From SKVR01 sp046291875 (GTDB lineage Bacteria > Bacteroidota > Bacteroidia > Bacteroidales > UBA7960), in NCBI GenBank assembly GCA_046291875.1, contig JBKBSF010000002.1:195230-259229 (forward strand): a stretch of 64,000 nucleotides of DNA, given 5' to 3'. The translations under genes were made by a program, and so were the position numbers. The notes beneath the pieces are model-generated. The model was not told the origin of the DNA and ran no database searches. It saw only the letters and a list, made by a program, of their open reading frames with translations. Shown here piece by piece: positions 18,205-26,442 of the stretch. Positions within the stretch are counted from its first letter, which is position 1. Each line of letters opens with the position of its first letter.

Positions 18205-18237
18205 CAAACCTACGTATTTTTTTTTATTGAACACAAA
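18205..18237 (-). promoter_or_regulatory. Bacteroidota sigma-A promoter for the chaperone-MORN operon
   Basis: On the minus strand TTTG (18237-18234), 21 bases, then TAGGTTTG (18212-18205): both boxes and spacing match the consensus exactly. Predicted start near 18199, leader about 47 bases. Confidence 0.7.
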
Positions 18238-18413
18238 AAACAGAAAACTTTATGATTATTCAGGTAAGCTTTTACTTTAAAAAATGCGGTTGCTAATAAT
18301 CCAATGACTGAAACCCGGTTTTACATTTTATAGTATAAGTATTTTAACGGATAATTTACCCGGTACAATAGGTAAAACTGGCAGGATATTTTCAAAAGTG
18401 ATTAATAATATTG

Positions 18414-18421
18414 TATTTTTG
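18414..18421 (+). promoter_or_regulatory. -7 promoter element for the SiaA-like phosphatase gene
   Basis: TATTTTTG matches TAnnTTTG; TTTTC lies about 20 bases upstream in the -33 position. It would give a leader of about 180 bases. The 18153-18604 spacer thus holds back-to-back promoters; no gene of its own is supported there. Confidence 0.45.
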
Positions 18422-18604
18422 TTGCCGGGAAAAAAATCCGACATGTTTTTCGGAGACAACAGCACAAAGCTGTATTGCAACAGAGGGTAAAAGGGGAAGC
18501 CGCAATTCCGGAAAAAAATTCATTGTTAAACAGTTGCATTTATGATGACATCTTAAGGCAGAACATCATCGTACAGCTGCATTACACACCAGGAAACGCA
18601 AAAC

Positions 18605-20566
18605 ATGAAGCCTCTCCTCTCCAGACCACAACTCCTCAAATGCTGGCTGCTATGGCTGGTGCTATTGGCACTGACCCCTTCATGGGCTTCAGCACAGCAG
18701 CTCAGGGTGCTTTCGGAGGCCAATCAGGAGCGGGTAGCAAGACTTGAGGAGCTCATCACGCTTTACCTCAACCAGAATGACCTGCGCACAGCCCTGGGCC
18801 ATATGAACCGGGTAAGTTTTATTTACTGGGAAAATGGAAGACCCGACAAGGCCTTGGAATCCTTTGCCCGATCAATCCCTTATTACGAGCGCATCAACGA
18901 CTTCGACAATCTTCAAAAGGCATACAGCAACATGGGGCTCATAAGCCTCGACCTGGAAGATGTAAGAGGAGCCGATCAGGCTTTTACCAGCCGGCTCGCC
19001 GTGCAAAGACGCATGAATGAACCCAGAGGGCTGGCTACAGCCTTGATAGATCTGGCCTATGTAAAAAACCTGCGCAACGATCACCGCGAAGCCATTCGCC
19101 TGCTGGAGGAAGCCATGGAGATAGCCTTGAGGCTTAATATCGAATCTCTGCTCCCCAATATTTATAACCAGCTGGCCAATAGTTTTACCAGCATTGGAAA
19201 TGTACGCCAAGGAGATGAGTACCGCAAAAAGTACAACGACATCAGGGAATTCCTTGCACGCCAGACCATGCGAGGCGAGTTTCAGGAACGTGAATTCCAG
19301 AGCCAGGTTGAAGCGAGGTTGTCGCAGGAAGAAGCTGAACGCAGACAGCAACAGATCATCATCAACCAGTTGCTTTTCGAACGTCAACAAGATTCCATCA
19401 CCCTCATTGTCAGAGAGCGTGAGCAATCCCTTGAACTGGCACGTCTGCGGCAGGAACGACAAGAAAGTGAGATACGTGAGCTTGAGCAGGCACAAGCATT
19501 GTCGCAGGCAGAAATTGCCCGCCAGGAAGCTGTGCAGAACTTACAGCTACTCATTATCTATTCGGTACTGGGTGGTTTGGGGTTCGTTCTGATCCTTGTG
19601 GTTTTTGTGTATCGTGGCTATAAAGCTAAAAAACGGTCCAACAAGCAACTGGAAGCTAAGAACATTGAAATTCAGTCTGCCAACGAAAAGCTGGAAGATG
19701 CTTTTGTGAAAATTGAAGAGCAAAACTTCCGCATTACCCAAAGTATCAGCTATGCCCGAGAGATACAGAAGGCATTGTTCCCACCCCAGGAAACCCTCAA
19801 TGACTTCCTGCCTGAAGCCTTTATATTCTTCAAACCTGTTGATATGGTAAGTGGCGACTTTTACTGGTTTCGTGAAATTCAGGCCCAGAACCCGCAACAC
19901 AGGGAAGCTGCGAATGCAGAAACAGCAAACTCGCACAACAATGGCAGCTTAATGAAGTTCAATGGTGAAAAATTTATCATTTCGGCGGTAGACTGTACCG
20001 GACACGGTGTGCCAGGGGCATTTATGTCGATGATCGGATACAACCTCCTGGACTCTATTACCTCTGGAGGAACATCTCATGCCGACAAAATTCTGGATCG
20101 CCTGCACAAAGGGGTAAGAAGAGCACTGAAACAAGAGGATGGCAACAACCAGGACGGGATGGATATGTCTTTGTGTGTGATCAACAAAAAGAACAAAACT
20201 GTTGAATTTGCCGGAGCCAACAACCCCATCCTTTATATACAGAACGATGAGCTTACCCTGATCAAGGGAGACAGGATGCCCATTGGAGGAAGCCAGAGAG
20301 AGCTGGAGCGTAAGTTTACACCCCATGTTATAAAAGTAGATCAGCCCACATGGTTCTATATTCTTACAGATGGCTACACCGATCAGTTTGGAGGAGATGA
20401 TGGACGGAAGTTTCTGATGAAAAACTTCCGTGAGCTTATTCAATCAATTTACACCCTACCCATGCCAGAACAACGGCAGATTCTTGCCGATAAATTCAAA
20501 GCCTGGAAAGGTGAAAAAGAGGAACAAATTGATGATGTACTGGTCATTGGATTTAAACTGGATTGA
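18605..20566 (+). CDS. TPR-transmembrane-SpoIIE/PP2C phosphatase (SiaA-like)
   Basis: A 653-residue protein: signal peptide (residues 1-30), four to five TPRs (about 45-210), a glutamate/arginine/glutamine-rich coiled coil (about 225-310), one membrane helix (about 314-337) and a second coiled coil. The SpoIIE-type PP2C phosphatase domain spans about 410-653. Metal-binding and catalytic motifs are intact: GDFYWF, VDCTGHGVPGAFMSM, GANNPILY, LTDGYTDQFGG and DDVLVIG. The sensory TPR part is periplasmic and the phosphatase cytoplasmic. The expected substrate is a phosphorylated SiaC/anti-sigma-antagonist-type protein; the SiaC-like protein at 15679 is the obvious candidate. A 27-residue asparagine-rich insertion (AETANSHNNGSL region) separates the first two motifs. 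Confidence 0.9.
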   Translation: MKPLLSRPQLLKCWLLWLVLLALTPSWASAQQLRVLSEANQERVARLEELITLYLNQNDLRTALGHMNRVSFIYWENGRPDKALESFARSIPYYERINDFDNLQKAYSNMGLISLDLEDVRGADQAFTSRLAVQRRMNEPRGLATALIDLAYVKNLRNDHREAIRLLEEAMEIALRLNIESLLPNIYNQLANSFTSIGNVRQGDEYRKKYNDIREFLARQTMRGEFQEREFQSQVEARLSQEEAERRQQQIIINQLLFERQQDSITLIVREREQSLELARLRQERQESEIRELEQAQALSQAEIARQEAVQNLQLLIIYSVLGGLGFVLILVVFVYRGYKAKKRSNKQLEAKNIEIQSANEKLEDAFVKIEEQNFRITQSISYAREIQKALFPPQETLNDFLPEAFIFFKPVDMVSGDFYWFREIQAQNPQHREAANAETANSHNNGSLMKFNGEKFIISAVDCTGHGVPGAFMSMIGYNLLDSITSGGTSHADKILDRLHKGVRRALKQEDGNNQDGMDMSLCVINKKNKTVEFAGANNPILYIQNDELTLIKGDRMPIGGSQRELERKFTPHVIKVDQPTWFYILTDGYTDQFGGDDGRKFLMKNFRELIQSIYTLPMPEQRQILADKFKAWKGEKEEQIDDVLVIGFKLD

Positions 20567-20659
20567 CAATGGGCAATTTACACGGATAAAAACCGGAGTA
20601 AATTACCCGATTTGTAACGTTTTTTTACCTATTGAAATACACATACGTGGTTTTATGCA

Positions 20660-20667
20660 TATATTTG
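20660..20667 (+). promoter_or_regulatory. -7 promoter element for the small secreted subunit gene
   Basis: TATATTTG matches TAnnTTTG, 78 bases before the ATG at 20745. An ATTG at 20631-20634 is the nearest -33-like box, but with 25 bases of spacing. The element suggests the subunit gene can be expressed independently of the phosphatase. Confidence 0.45.
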
Positions 20668-20744
20668 ACCATGTAAAACTAATGTAAATCGAAACTTTTG
20701 CTTTATTCATTATTAATCAAACAAACAAACAAACTTTTAGAATT

Positions 20745-21350
20745 ATGAAAAAACTGACGATCCTTTTTGCAGGCCTTTTTCTTTGCGCCACTGCATCTTT
20801 TGGACAGGCCATCGACGACAGGGCCGTTATCCCTGTAGCCGTAAACCTTAACTCAATCCTTCGACTGAATGTTACTTCAGGTGGAAACATTGAATTTAAC
20901 TTCAACACACTGGCCGACTACACCACTGGTATCGCCAACTCAGCAGGTTATACCACACGTTTTACTGTTGCCTCATCAGTCAACTGGAATGTATTCATCT
21001 ATGCAGAAGATGCAGCCATGACAGGTACTGATCTTGCTTCAGCTACTCCAGAATTGGAAGTAGGCTACATTGGATACCAGATTGTTGGTGAAGGCCTCTT
21101 CCCTATCGGGGATCTTGATGCACCCTCTAACGGAGTTGTAACCCCCCTGAATGCGAACCCGTCAACCCTTTTGGTTGGATTTGATGGAACCCCCAATGCC
21201 GGTGATGTGGCTCAACATGCCTATGCTATTCGGTGGGAGTGTGCCACCCCCGCAGTGTTGGCTGCTGCTTCCCTGGTTAACATGCTCGAGAGAGCAGCCG
21301 CTGCAGACAGATATTCCACCAATGTATTTCTGACCCTGCAACCCAACTAA
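20745..21350 (+). CDS. Small secreted beta-rich protein, putative major fibre subunit
   Basis: A 201-residue protein with a clear signal peptide (MKKLTILFAGLFLCATASFGQ) and a mature part of about 180 residues predicted to be nearly all beta strand, rich in Ala, Thr and Asn and poor in charge, as in pilins and DUF4402-type proteins. The central motif VNWNVFIYAEDAAMTGT recurs as TNWRYIIYALDEDMIGD in the next secreted protein, so the two are paralogues. The C-terminus STNVFLTLQPN is an alternating hydrophobic strand of the kind captured by chaperones and ushers. It is followed by a 12-bp stem-loop and lies just upstream of the usher-like gene. I recognise no named family with certainty; the fibre-subunit role is inferred from fold, location and paralogy. 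Confidence 0.72.
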   Translation: MKKLTILFAGLFLCATASFGQAIDDRAVIPVAVNLNSILRLNVTSGGNIEFNFNTLADYTTGIANSAGYTTRFTVASSVNWNVFIYAEDAAMTGTDLASATPELEVGYIGYQIVGEGLFPIGDLDAPSNGVVTPLNANPSTLLVGFDGTPNAGDVAQHAYAIRWECATPAVLAAASLVNMLERAAAADRYSTNVFLTLQPN

Positions 21351-21368
21351 TACTATTGAAAGATACCT

Positions 21369-21407
21369 GGCAAAGGCTCTGCATTGATTGCATCAAGAGC
21401 CTTTGCC
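21369..21407 (+). terminator. Strong stem-loop between the two subunit genes (attenuator or mRNA stabiliser)
   Basis: GGCAAAGGCTCT (21369-21380), 15-base loop, AGAGCCTTTGCC (21396-21407): a perfect 12-bp stem, followed after some 7 bases by a T-rich tract. It lies 18 bases after the first subunit stop. It can act as a partial terminator or as a 3' end stabiliser that makes the first subunit mRNA more abundant than the downstream genes. Confidence 0.75.
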
Positions 21408-21444
21408 CAGAAATCTTTTTGTTTGCAAACCCAACCTCTCGTCC

Positions 21445-21966
21445 ATGCCCTCTCAATTTAGAAGAATTCTTACCGGAGCATTACTGGTGATGATTCCTTT
21501 CTTAGCAATCCCTGACCCTCCACGTCAGGTCTTTGCAGGTGGGCAGTTTGTGCAATTCCCTATCAACTCACTGCACAAATACCGAAATGGCATGGAGCTT
21601 AACAATTGGACGCGCGTAAGGGTAAGAGTTGACGGTCTCACTCCTACAACCAACTGGAGGTATATAATCTACGCTTTGGATGAAGACATGATCGGTGATA
21701 TGCCCCCAAACAAACTTGATCTTGACTATTTAAAAATTCAAGTGGTACTAACGAGCATTAGTGGCTTCACCATCATTACTGCAGATACCGCACCCACTGA
21801 TCTTAGTCAAATCGAGCATATATTTGTTACCGGACAGGGAAATGGGGAGTTTGAATTATTAATCAGTTATAAATTAGGTATTGATCCTCTAAAACCTCTT
21901 CTGGGTGAAAGACCAGACTTCTACAATGTAGATCTGGAATTTAGGCTGGAATCTGACATTCCTTAA
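21445..21966 (+). CDS. Second small secreted beta protein, putative minor fibre subunit
   Basis: A 173-residue protein from the ATG at 21445. The upstream in-frame ATG at 21388 lies inside the stem-loop and would bury the signal peptide, so I reject it. The signal peptide is MPSQFRRILTGALLVMIPFL followed by residues to about VFAGG. The motif TNWRYIIYALDEDMIGD, then LDLDYLKIQVVL, aligns with VNWNVFIYAEDAAMTGT, then LEVGYIGYQIV of the preceding protein; the C-terminus is again a beta strand (VDLEFRLESDIP). It ends 8 bases before the usher-like gene, so the two are translationally linked. A minor or tip subunit or an assembly initiator is the likeliest role by analogy with chaperone-usher operons. 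Confidence 0.68.
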   Translation: MPSQFRRILTGALLVMIPFLAIPDPPRQVFAGGQFVQFPINSLHKYRNGMELNNWTRVRVRVDGLTPTTNWRYIIYALDEDMIGDMPPNKLDLDYLKIQVVLTSISGFTIITADTAPTDLSQIEHIFVTGQGNGEFELLISYKLGIDPLKPLLGERPDFYNVDLEFRLESDIP

Positions 21967-21974
21967 ACTAAAAC

Positions 21975-24900
21975 ATGAAATTGACCCTTAAATACAGCCT
22001 GATTTTGCTTATTCTGCTTTTTAGGCTCCCTGTATTGCTTGCACAGGGATTTAATGGGCATAACCACCAGCACCCTCACATTGAAGCCTTTTTTACACGC
22101 GAAAACATCGAAATCGAAGCCAGTGCTTCACTTTTCAATGTATTGGTTATTCACAACAAAGGAGACCGACGGGAGGAGATCTTTCTTGAGGTAAACGTAC
22201 CCATGGGATGGACTGCCGTTGCCTACGAAACCCGCTCACACTTAATCTACCCCGGCGATACCCTTTTTCTGCCGGTACGTGTGGCACCCTCACGCGATGT
22301 GGCAGGGGAGATCGGTTACTCCATCATTGCGGCCATCAACAACAGGGCCGGCGAAACCTTAACCAATGCCTACTGCTTTGTAAAGATTCCGCGTGAAACC
22401 AATTTTCAGTTCCGCCCCATTACCCGAATGGGATATTTCGACCAGACCAACAACACCAGCATGATCTCATTCCGGATGGTCAACCGGGGGAATGTTAATG
22501 AGCTGGTCTACCTGAATTTCACCTCCACCAATGCCATAACCCTTCAGAACGAAAGAGATAACATGTTGTCAGTTGACTTAATGATACGGTCAAAGTCCGA
22601 CACAATTATCAATATCCCCGTTACCCTTAATGAGGAGTTTGGCATAAGCAATGGAGGAACACTCAGAGCCGACGTAAGGGGCTTTACCCAGGATACGGAG
22701 TTCACCACGTCCTTTTGGTTTACCCGGCTGGACAGTCGCTACCGGTTCCGTATACCTGAATCAGAAAAAATGCTGGTAGCCGAAATTGCGGTGCAAAACC
22801 TGCTTACCGATCAGGAAGTAGGGTTTGCAGGGGGTGTAAAAGGGGCTGTATTGTTCGAAAACAATCATGATATCAATTATAATTTCTACAAATTCAGCAC
22901 AGGAGGCTGGGACGAAATATTGAAATACAGCAGAATGAAACTGGAGTACAACACTCCGGTTTTTCGCCTTCTTCTTGGAGATGTCTCCAGTCTGCCTGTA
23001 AAGTATGGTCTTGGCAAAGGAGCCGAGGCATCAGTTCTTCTGAAAAACCACTTCCGGTTTACTGTAGTAGGTTCTGAAAACCAGTTTCGTCCCATCTACA
23101 ATGCGGGATTTATTTTTGAGGAAAACAAAACCCGATACAGGTTTCAAACACGCTATGCCTATACCCAGAACGACTTTACCCGGGTCAGAGCCCATGCAAT
23201 GGGTGTTAGATCCAATCTTACCATTAACCGGTTTCACTCCATGAGGCTGGAAGGCAGTTTCAGCGATGCGGTTTTCAACCAAAGTGGAAGTAACTACCAG
23301 GGGTTCAGCTTAGGAGTAAATTATTCGGGTAGAATAGGAAAAACAACTATCTCGCTTCGAGAGCAGTTCGGAACTGTGGATTTTTATGGCCCCTTTTCGG
23401 GTCGGCATCAGTTCCAGGGTCTTATCCAGCACCCCTTACCCCAAGACTATTCTTTACAGGTAAGCCTTACAGACTTTCAATACAAACCGGTAATTGAAAC
23501 CCCTCTGGGGCTCAGCTCTAACCTTTTCCAGGAGCAAAGGAGAGCGGAGGTAAGGGTGCGAAAAGTGGCGGACCGAAATCTAGTGTACAACGGCGGCCCC
23601 ATATTTGAAAGGAAGTCATCCAACTCATTTGGTTTATACGATGGGCAAAATCCGTTTACCACCTACTCGGCAAAATTAGGGTTCGGTGCCCGTATCAGCG
23701 ACAGGCCCAATAGTTTTTTTGCGCCACATGCCAGCTTTGGTTATACTTTTATCACCGATTTCTCTTATCCCGAAGCAAGCAATATAGGGTTCAATGTGCA
23801 GGGGCGAAGTACAAGCCTCTTTAATGCTCATGTGTCCATGAATATGCGCCGCGATTTCTGGGGTGCATACCTGAACTATTTTTATGGCCCTTACTCCATC
23901 AACCAGGAGATATCACAGTTTTACTACAACATCATGGCGCATTCGGTGAGGGTGATGCCCTACTGGGAAAAATTCATCTACCGCGATATTATCCGCCTCA
24001 ATGCCAAAGCTGGTTTTTTGTACGATTTTGCATTCAAGACCAGCCGACTAAATCTCAACAACCAGATGGATATCTTCCTGAGAAACGATTTCAGGATCAA
24101 CCTGCTCCACACATTCAGTTACCAGGTTACCACCGACCTTATCACAGAAGAAAACTACACCTACTCCAACAATTATTTTGAGATCAGAGCGATAAAGGAG
24201 TTTAACTGGAATCAACCCCGAATCAAATACCACAACCTGGAGATCAACCTTTTTAAGGATCTCAATGGCAACCTGCGCAGAGAGTTTAACGAACCCGGAG
24301 TAAAAGACATCCTGGTGCATATTACCAGTATCGACCCGCTGCGATACGATCAATACGATGTGGATTACCTCCCTCCCACCACCATGGTTTCCAAACGGTT
24401 GCTAACGGGCATGGACGGTGTTATTCGCTACGAAAACCTTCCCAGGGGGCTTTACAAAATTGAGCTGGAAAATATTGGCCGCGATACGGACAAATTTTTC
24501 CCTGACCAGAACGAATTCATTATCAATGTTGCTGGCGATAAAACGGTATATGTTCCGTACCTGGAGCGCAACAGAATTTTCGGAAGGGTAATTCTGAACC
24601 GCAGCCGCCTGTCGGCTCTGGGTCGCATTGAGGCTGGCAATATCAAAGTTACGGCCACAGACTCCAAAGGACGCCCCACCTCTACCCTTACCGACAACAA
24701 TGGAAACTTCGAAATGTATGTGCCCAGTGTTGACAGCTACATTGTTACGGTAAACAATATTTTCCGCGACCATTTCAATTTGCGTCAGAACGATTTCAGG
24801 GCCAACCTCAATGGGTTCAAACAGTTTGAAGTAAACTTCGTTTTCGATGAGATTCGTCGACAGATTGAGTTTACCCCCAGCTTTACTGAGATTGAAACCG

Positions 24901-25529
24901 AGATCCGTCGCGTAGGACGCACCAACCTTAGCGGTACAGTGCGCGATGCATCTACACTGCAACCCATCCGTGCCACTGTAGAGGTGATTGACAACCGCAA
25001 TGGCAACACCATACTGCAAACGGTTACCGAGCGCAATACCGGCAGATATACCGCTACCTTTGTTACCGGTGAGGACTACATCCTGGTGGTGTCTGCCAAC
25101 GGCTACTGGCTCAACTCCGAAAGGTTGATCCTTGATCAGTTCCTTACCATCCAGGATGCACAGCGCGACATCCTGCTGGAAAGCATTGCCATAGGAGCCC
25201 GCTTCCAGCTCGGCAACCTGAGGTTTGCTCCCGGCTTGAGCGAAATACCTACCGAGGCCTATCCTGAGCTGGATCGCCTGATCTCGCAGTTGCGCGAAAA
25301 CCCCAATGTGAGGATCCGCATTGAAGGCCATTCCGATGCACAGGAAACCCTCAACAACCCCAATATTTCTGCACAACGGGCTGAAACGGTCATGCGCTAT
25401 ATGGTAAACAATGGCTTCTCCAACATCGAATTTACAGGCCTCAGAGATTCGCAACCCGTAGCACCCAGCGATACAGAAGAAAACCGCCGCAGAAACCGCA
25501 GAGTGGAAATTGTGGTGGTGGACAGGTAG
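21975..25529 (+). CDS. Usher-like outer-membrane barrel protein with Ig-like and C-terminal OmpA domains
   Basis: A 1184-residue protein. Signal peptide 1-24. About 30-260: two or three Ig/NEW3-like domains (IEAFFTRENIEIEASASLFN, IYPGDTLFLPVRVAPSRD). About 270-745: a long run of amphipathic strands with aromatic ends, interpreted as a large beta-barrel; FRLLLGDVSSLPVKYGLGKG recalls the GD-x-S segment of pilus ushers. About 750-880: an SdrD_B-like domain (LFKDLNGNLRREFNEPGVK) and a carboxypeptidase-regulatory-like domain (TDNNGNFEMYV). About 985-1065: another such domain (LSGTVRDASTLQPIRATVEV). About 1075-1184: an OmpA_C peptidoglycan-binding domain (NLRFAPGLSEIPTEAYPELD, RIEGHSDAQ, RRRNRRVEI). 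Ushers normally lack an OmpA module; here it would tether the channel to peptidoglycan. Last gene of the subunit operon. A generic OmpA-family adhesin is the alternative reading. Confidence 0.75.
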   Translation: MKLTLKYSLILLILLFRLPVLLAQGFNGHNHQHPHIEAFFTRENIEIEASASLFNVLVIHNKGDRREEIFLEVNVPMGWTAVAYETRSHLIYPGDTLFLPVRVAPSRDVAGEIGYSIIAAINNRAGETLTNAYCFVKIPRETNFQFRPITRMGYFDQTNNTSMISFRMVNRGNVNELVYLNFTSTNAITLQNERDNMLSVDLMIRSKSDTIINIPVTLNEEFGISNGGTLRADVRGFTQDTEFTTSFWFTRLDSRYRFRIPESEKMLVAEIAVQNLLTDQEVGFAGGVKGAVLFENNHDINYNFYKFSTGGWDEILKYSRMKLEYNTPVFRLLLGDVSSLPVKYGLGKGAEASVLLKNHFRFTVVGSENQFRPIYNAGFIFEENKTRYRFQTRYAYTQNDFTRVRAHAMGVRSNLTINRFHSMRLEGSFSDAVFNQSGSNYQGFSLGVNYSGRIGKTTISLREQFGTVDFYGPFSGRHQFQGLIQHPLPQDYSLQVSLTDFQYKPVIETPLGLSSNLFQEQRRAEVRVRKVADRNLVYNGGPIFERKSSNSFGLYDGQNPFTTYSAKLGFGARISDRPNSFFAPHASFGYTFITDFSYPEASNIGFNVQGRSTSLFNAHVSMNMRRDFWGAYLNYFYGPYSINQEISQFYYNIMAHSVRVMPYWEKFIYRDIIRLNAKAGFLYDFAFKTSRLNLNNQMDIFLRNDFRINLLHTFSYQVTTDLITEENYTYSNNYFEIRAIKEFNWNQPRIKYHNLEINLFKDLNGNLRREFNEPGVKDILVHITSIDPLRYDQYDVDYLPPTTMVSKRLLTGMDGVIRYENLPRGLYKIELENIGRDTDKFFPDQNEFIINVAGDKTVYVPYLERNRIFGRVILNRSRLSALGRIEAGNIKVTATDSKGRPTSTLTDNNGNFEMYVPSVDSYIVTVNNIFRDHFNLRQNDFRANLNGFKQFEVNFVFDEIRRQIEFTPSFTEIETEIRRVGRTNLSGTVRDASTLQPIRATVEVIDNRNGNTILQTVTERNTGRYTATFVTGEDYILVVSANGYWLNSERLILDQFLTIQDAQRDILLESIAIGARFQLGNLRFAPGLSEIPTEAYPELDRLISQLRENPNVRIRIEGHSDAQETLNNPNISAQRAETVMRYMVNNGFSNIEFTGLRDSQPVAPSDTEENRRRNRRVEIVVVDR

Positions 25530-25944
25530 AGTTTAGGGTGTGAGGTGAGAGGGGCCCTGAGCAATTCGACGAGTGGTCCCTGAGCCTGTCGAAGGGCTCT
25601 TTGTGGCACCTGTCGAAGGGCCGATTGCTCCTCCCTGGGAAAGATCAGACTTATAAGAACCAGGGGCAGTGCCTGCAACCTATGCTTTCGAACCATTTAC
25701 ACAAAGAAGCGTTTCAACGATTAACCCCATCAACCTTTCTGTACTGGCAAGCGTTTAAGTGATTGATGGGCCATATACAAACCATTTAAATTATGAAACG
25801 AACATGTTTGCGATTTAAACACAAAAACCTATGAACCGATACCGCATCTGCGGCAGAGCTCGGCGAAGACAAAACAGCAAACATGGAGTTCCCCACGCAT
25901 AAGCGGGGCAGGCATACGACCTATTTAAAGCAAATTATTTACAC
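25530..25944. other. Intergenic region with repeat-like sequence
   Basis: No gene is supported. The first part holds the repeat at 25552-25628. A weak GC-rich hairpin (CCCC ACGCATAAGC GGGG, about 25891-25908) lies later. The rest is unremarkable. Confidence 0.4.
25552..25628. repeat. Interspersed-repeat fragment (CCTGTCGAAGGGC motif twice)
   Basis: CCCTGAGC occurs at 25555 and again within GGTCCCTGAGCCTGTCGAAGGG (25575-25596); CCTGTCGAAGGGC recurs at 25609-25621. The core CCTGAGCCTGTCGAAGGG is a sequence I associate with dispersed intergenic repeats in many genomes; its copy number here cannot be judged from one window. Confidence 0.55.
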
Positions 25945-26340
25945 ATGAAAAACCAAATACTGCATTACCAGAGTCTCTTCCTGCTATTGTTTCTTATCTC
26001 AATGGGTGTTGGGTTGAATGGCTGCAGGGAGAAGGATTTTATTTTTGACCTGGAGCATTTGACCGGCACAGTCTGGGGCATTCCTCAGGTGATCGAACCC
26101 GGCCAGGAAGACCCCATCCTTGATGCTCCCACTGTATTTTCAAGCGATGGCATTGTGAGTATTGGTCCCAACCGGTTCGACGTATGGTCGGTACGGGGCG
26201 ACCGAAGTATCTACCTGGAGCAGGCACGCGAGAACTGGTTTATCATTAAACTCAACGCCGACACGCTTTATGTTGAAAAAACAAGGCTTCCGGGCGGAAC
26301 CTTTCTGGGGAAATTCATGTATAACCCTATGATACGCTAA
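25945..26340 (+). CDS. Small lipoprotein of unknown function
   Basis: A 131-residue protein with a lipoprotein signal: a hydrophobic stretch FLLLFLISMGVG and lipobox LNGC (Cys27). The mature part, about 104 residues, looks like a small beta-barrel or lipocalin-like domain (LTGTVWGIPQVIEPG, then DGIVSIGPNRFDVWSVRGDRS, then FIIKLNADTLYVEKT), similar in layout to short lipocalin-like lipoproteins of Bacteroidota. No family is recognised with confidence. It stands alone upstream of the transporter gene, which has its own promoter. Confidence 0.75.
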   Translation: MKNQILHYQSLFLLLFLISMGVGLNGCREKDFIFDLEHLTGTVWGIPQVIEPGQEDPILDAPTVFSSDGIVSIGPNRFDVWSVRGDRSIYLEQARENWFIIKLNADTLYVEKTRLPGGTFLGKFMYNPMIR

Positions 26341-26392
26341 GCCCTGGTCCAGCAGTAAACTTTACTTTCTTCGCTGCCCGCAAGGGTTTTCG

Positions 26393-26400
26393 TATCTTTG
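26393..26400 (+). promoter_or_regulatory. -7 promoter element for the SLC12-ATPase operon
   Basis: TATCTTTG matches TAnnTTTG, 43 bases before the ATG at 26443. The alternative upstream ATG at 26398 lies inside this element, which supports the downstream start. Confidence 0.5.
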
Positions 26401-26442
26401 TGCAAACACGGTAACCCTTTTAACAGCACCCCGAAGCCAAAT

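Noticed and set aside
18475..18747. Small plus-strand open frame overlapping the phosphatase start
   Set aside because: It overlaps the signal peptide of the phosphatase in another frame and lacks protein-like features.
24402..25454. Long minus-strand open frame (350 codons) opposite the usher-like gene
   Set aside because: It lies wholly within the coding strand of the OmpA/Ig part, whose domains are clear, and its translation shows no domain or signal.
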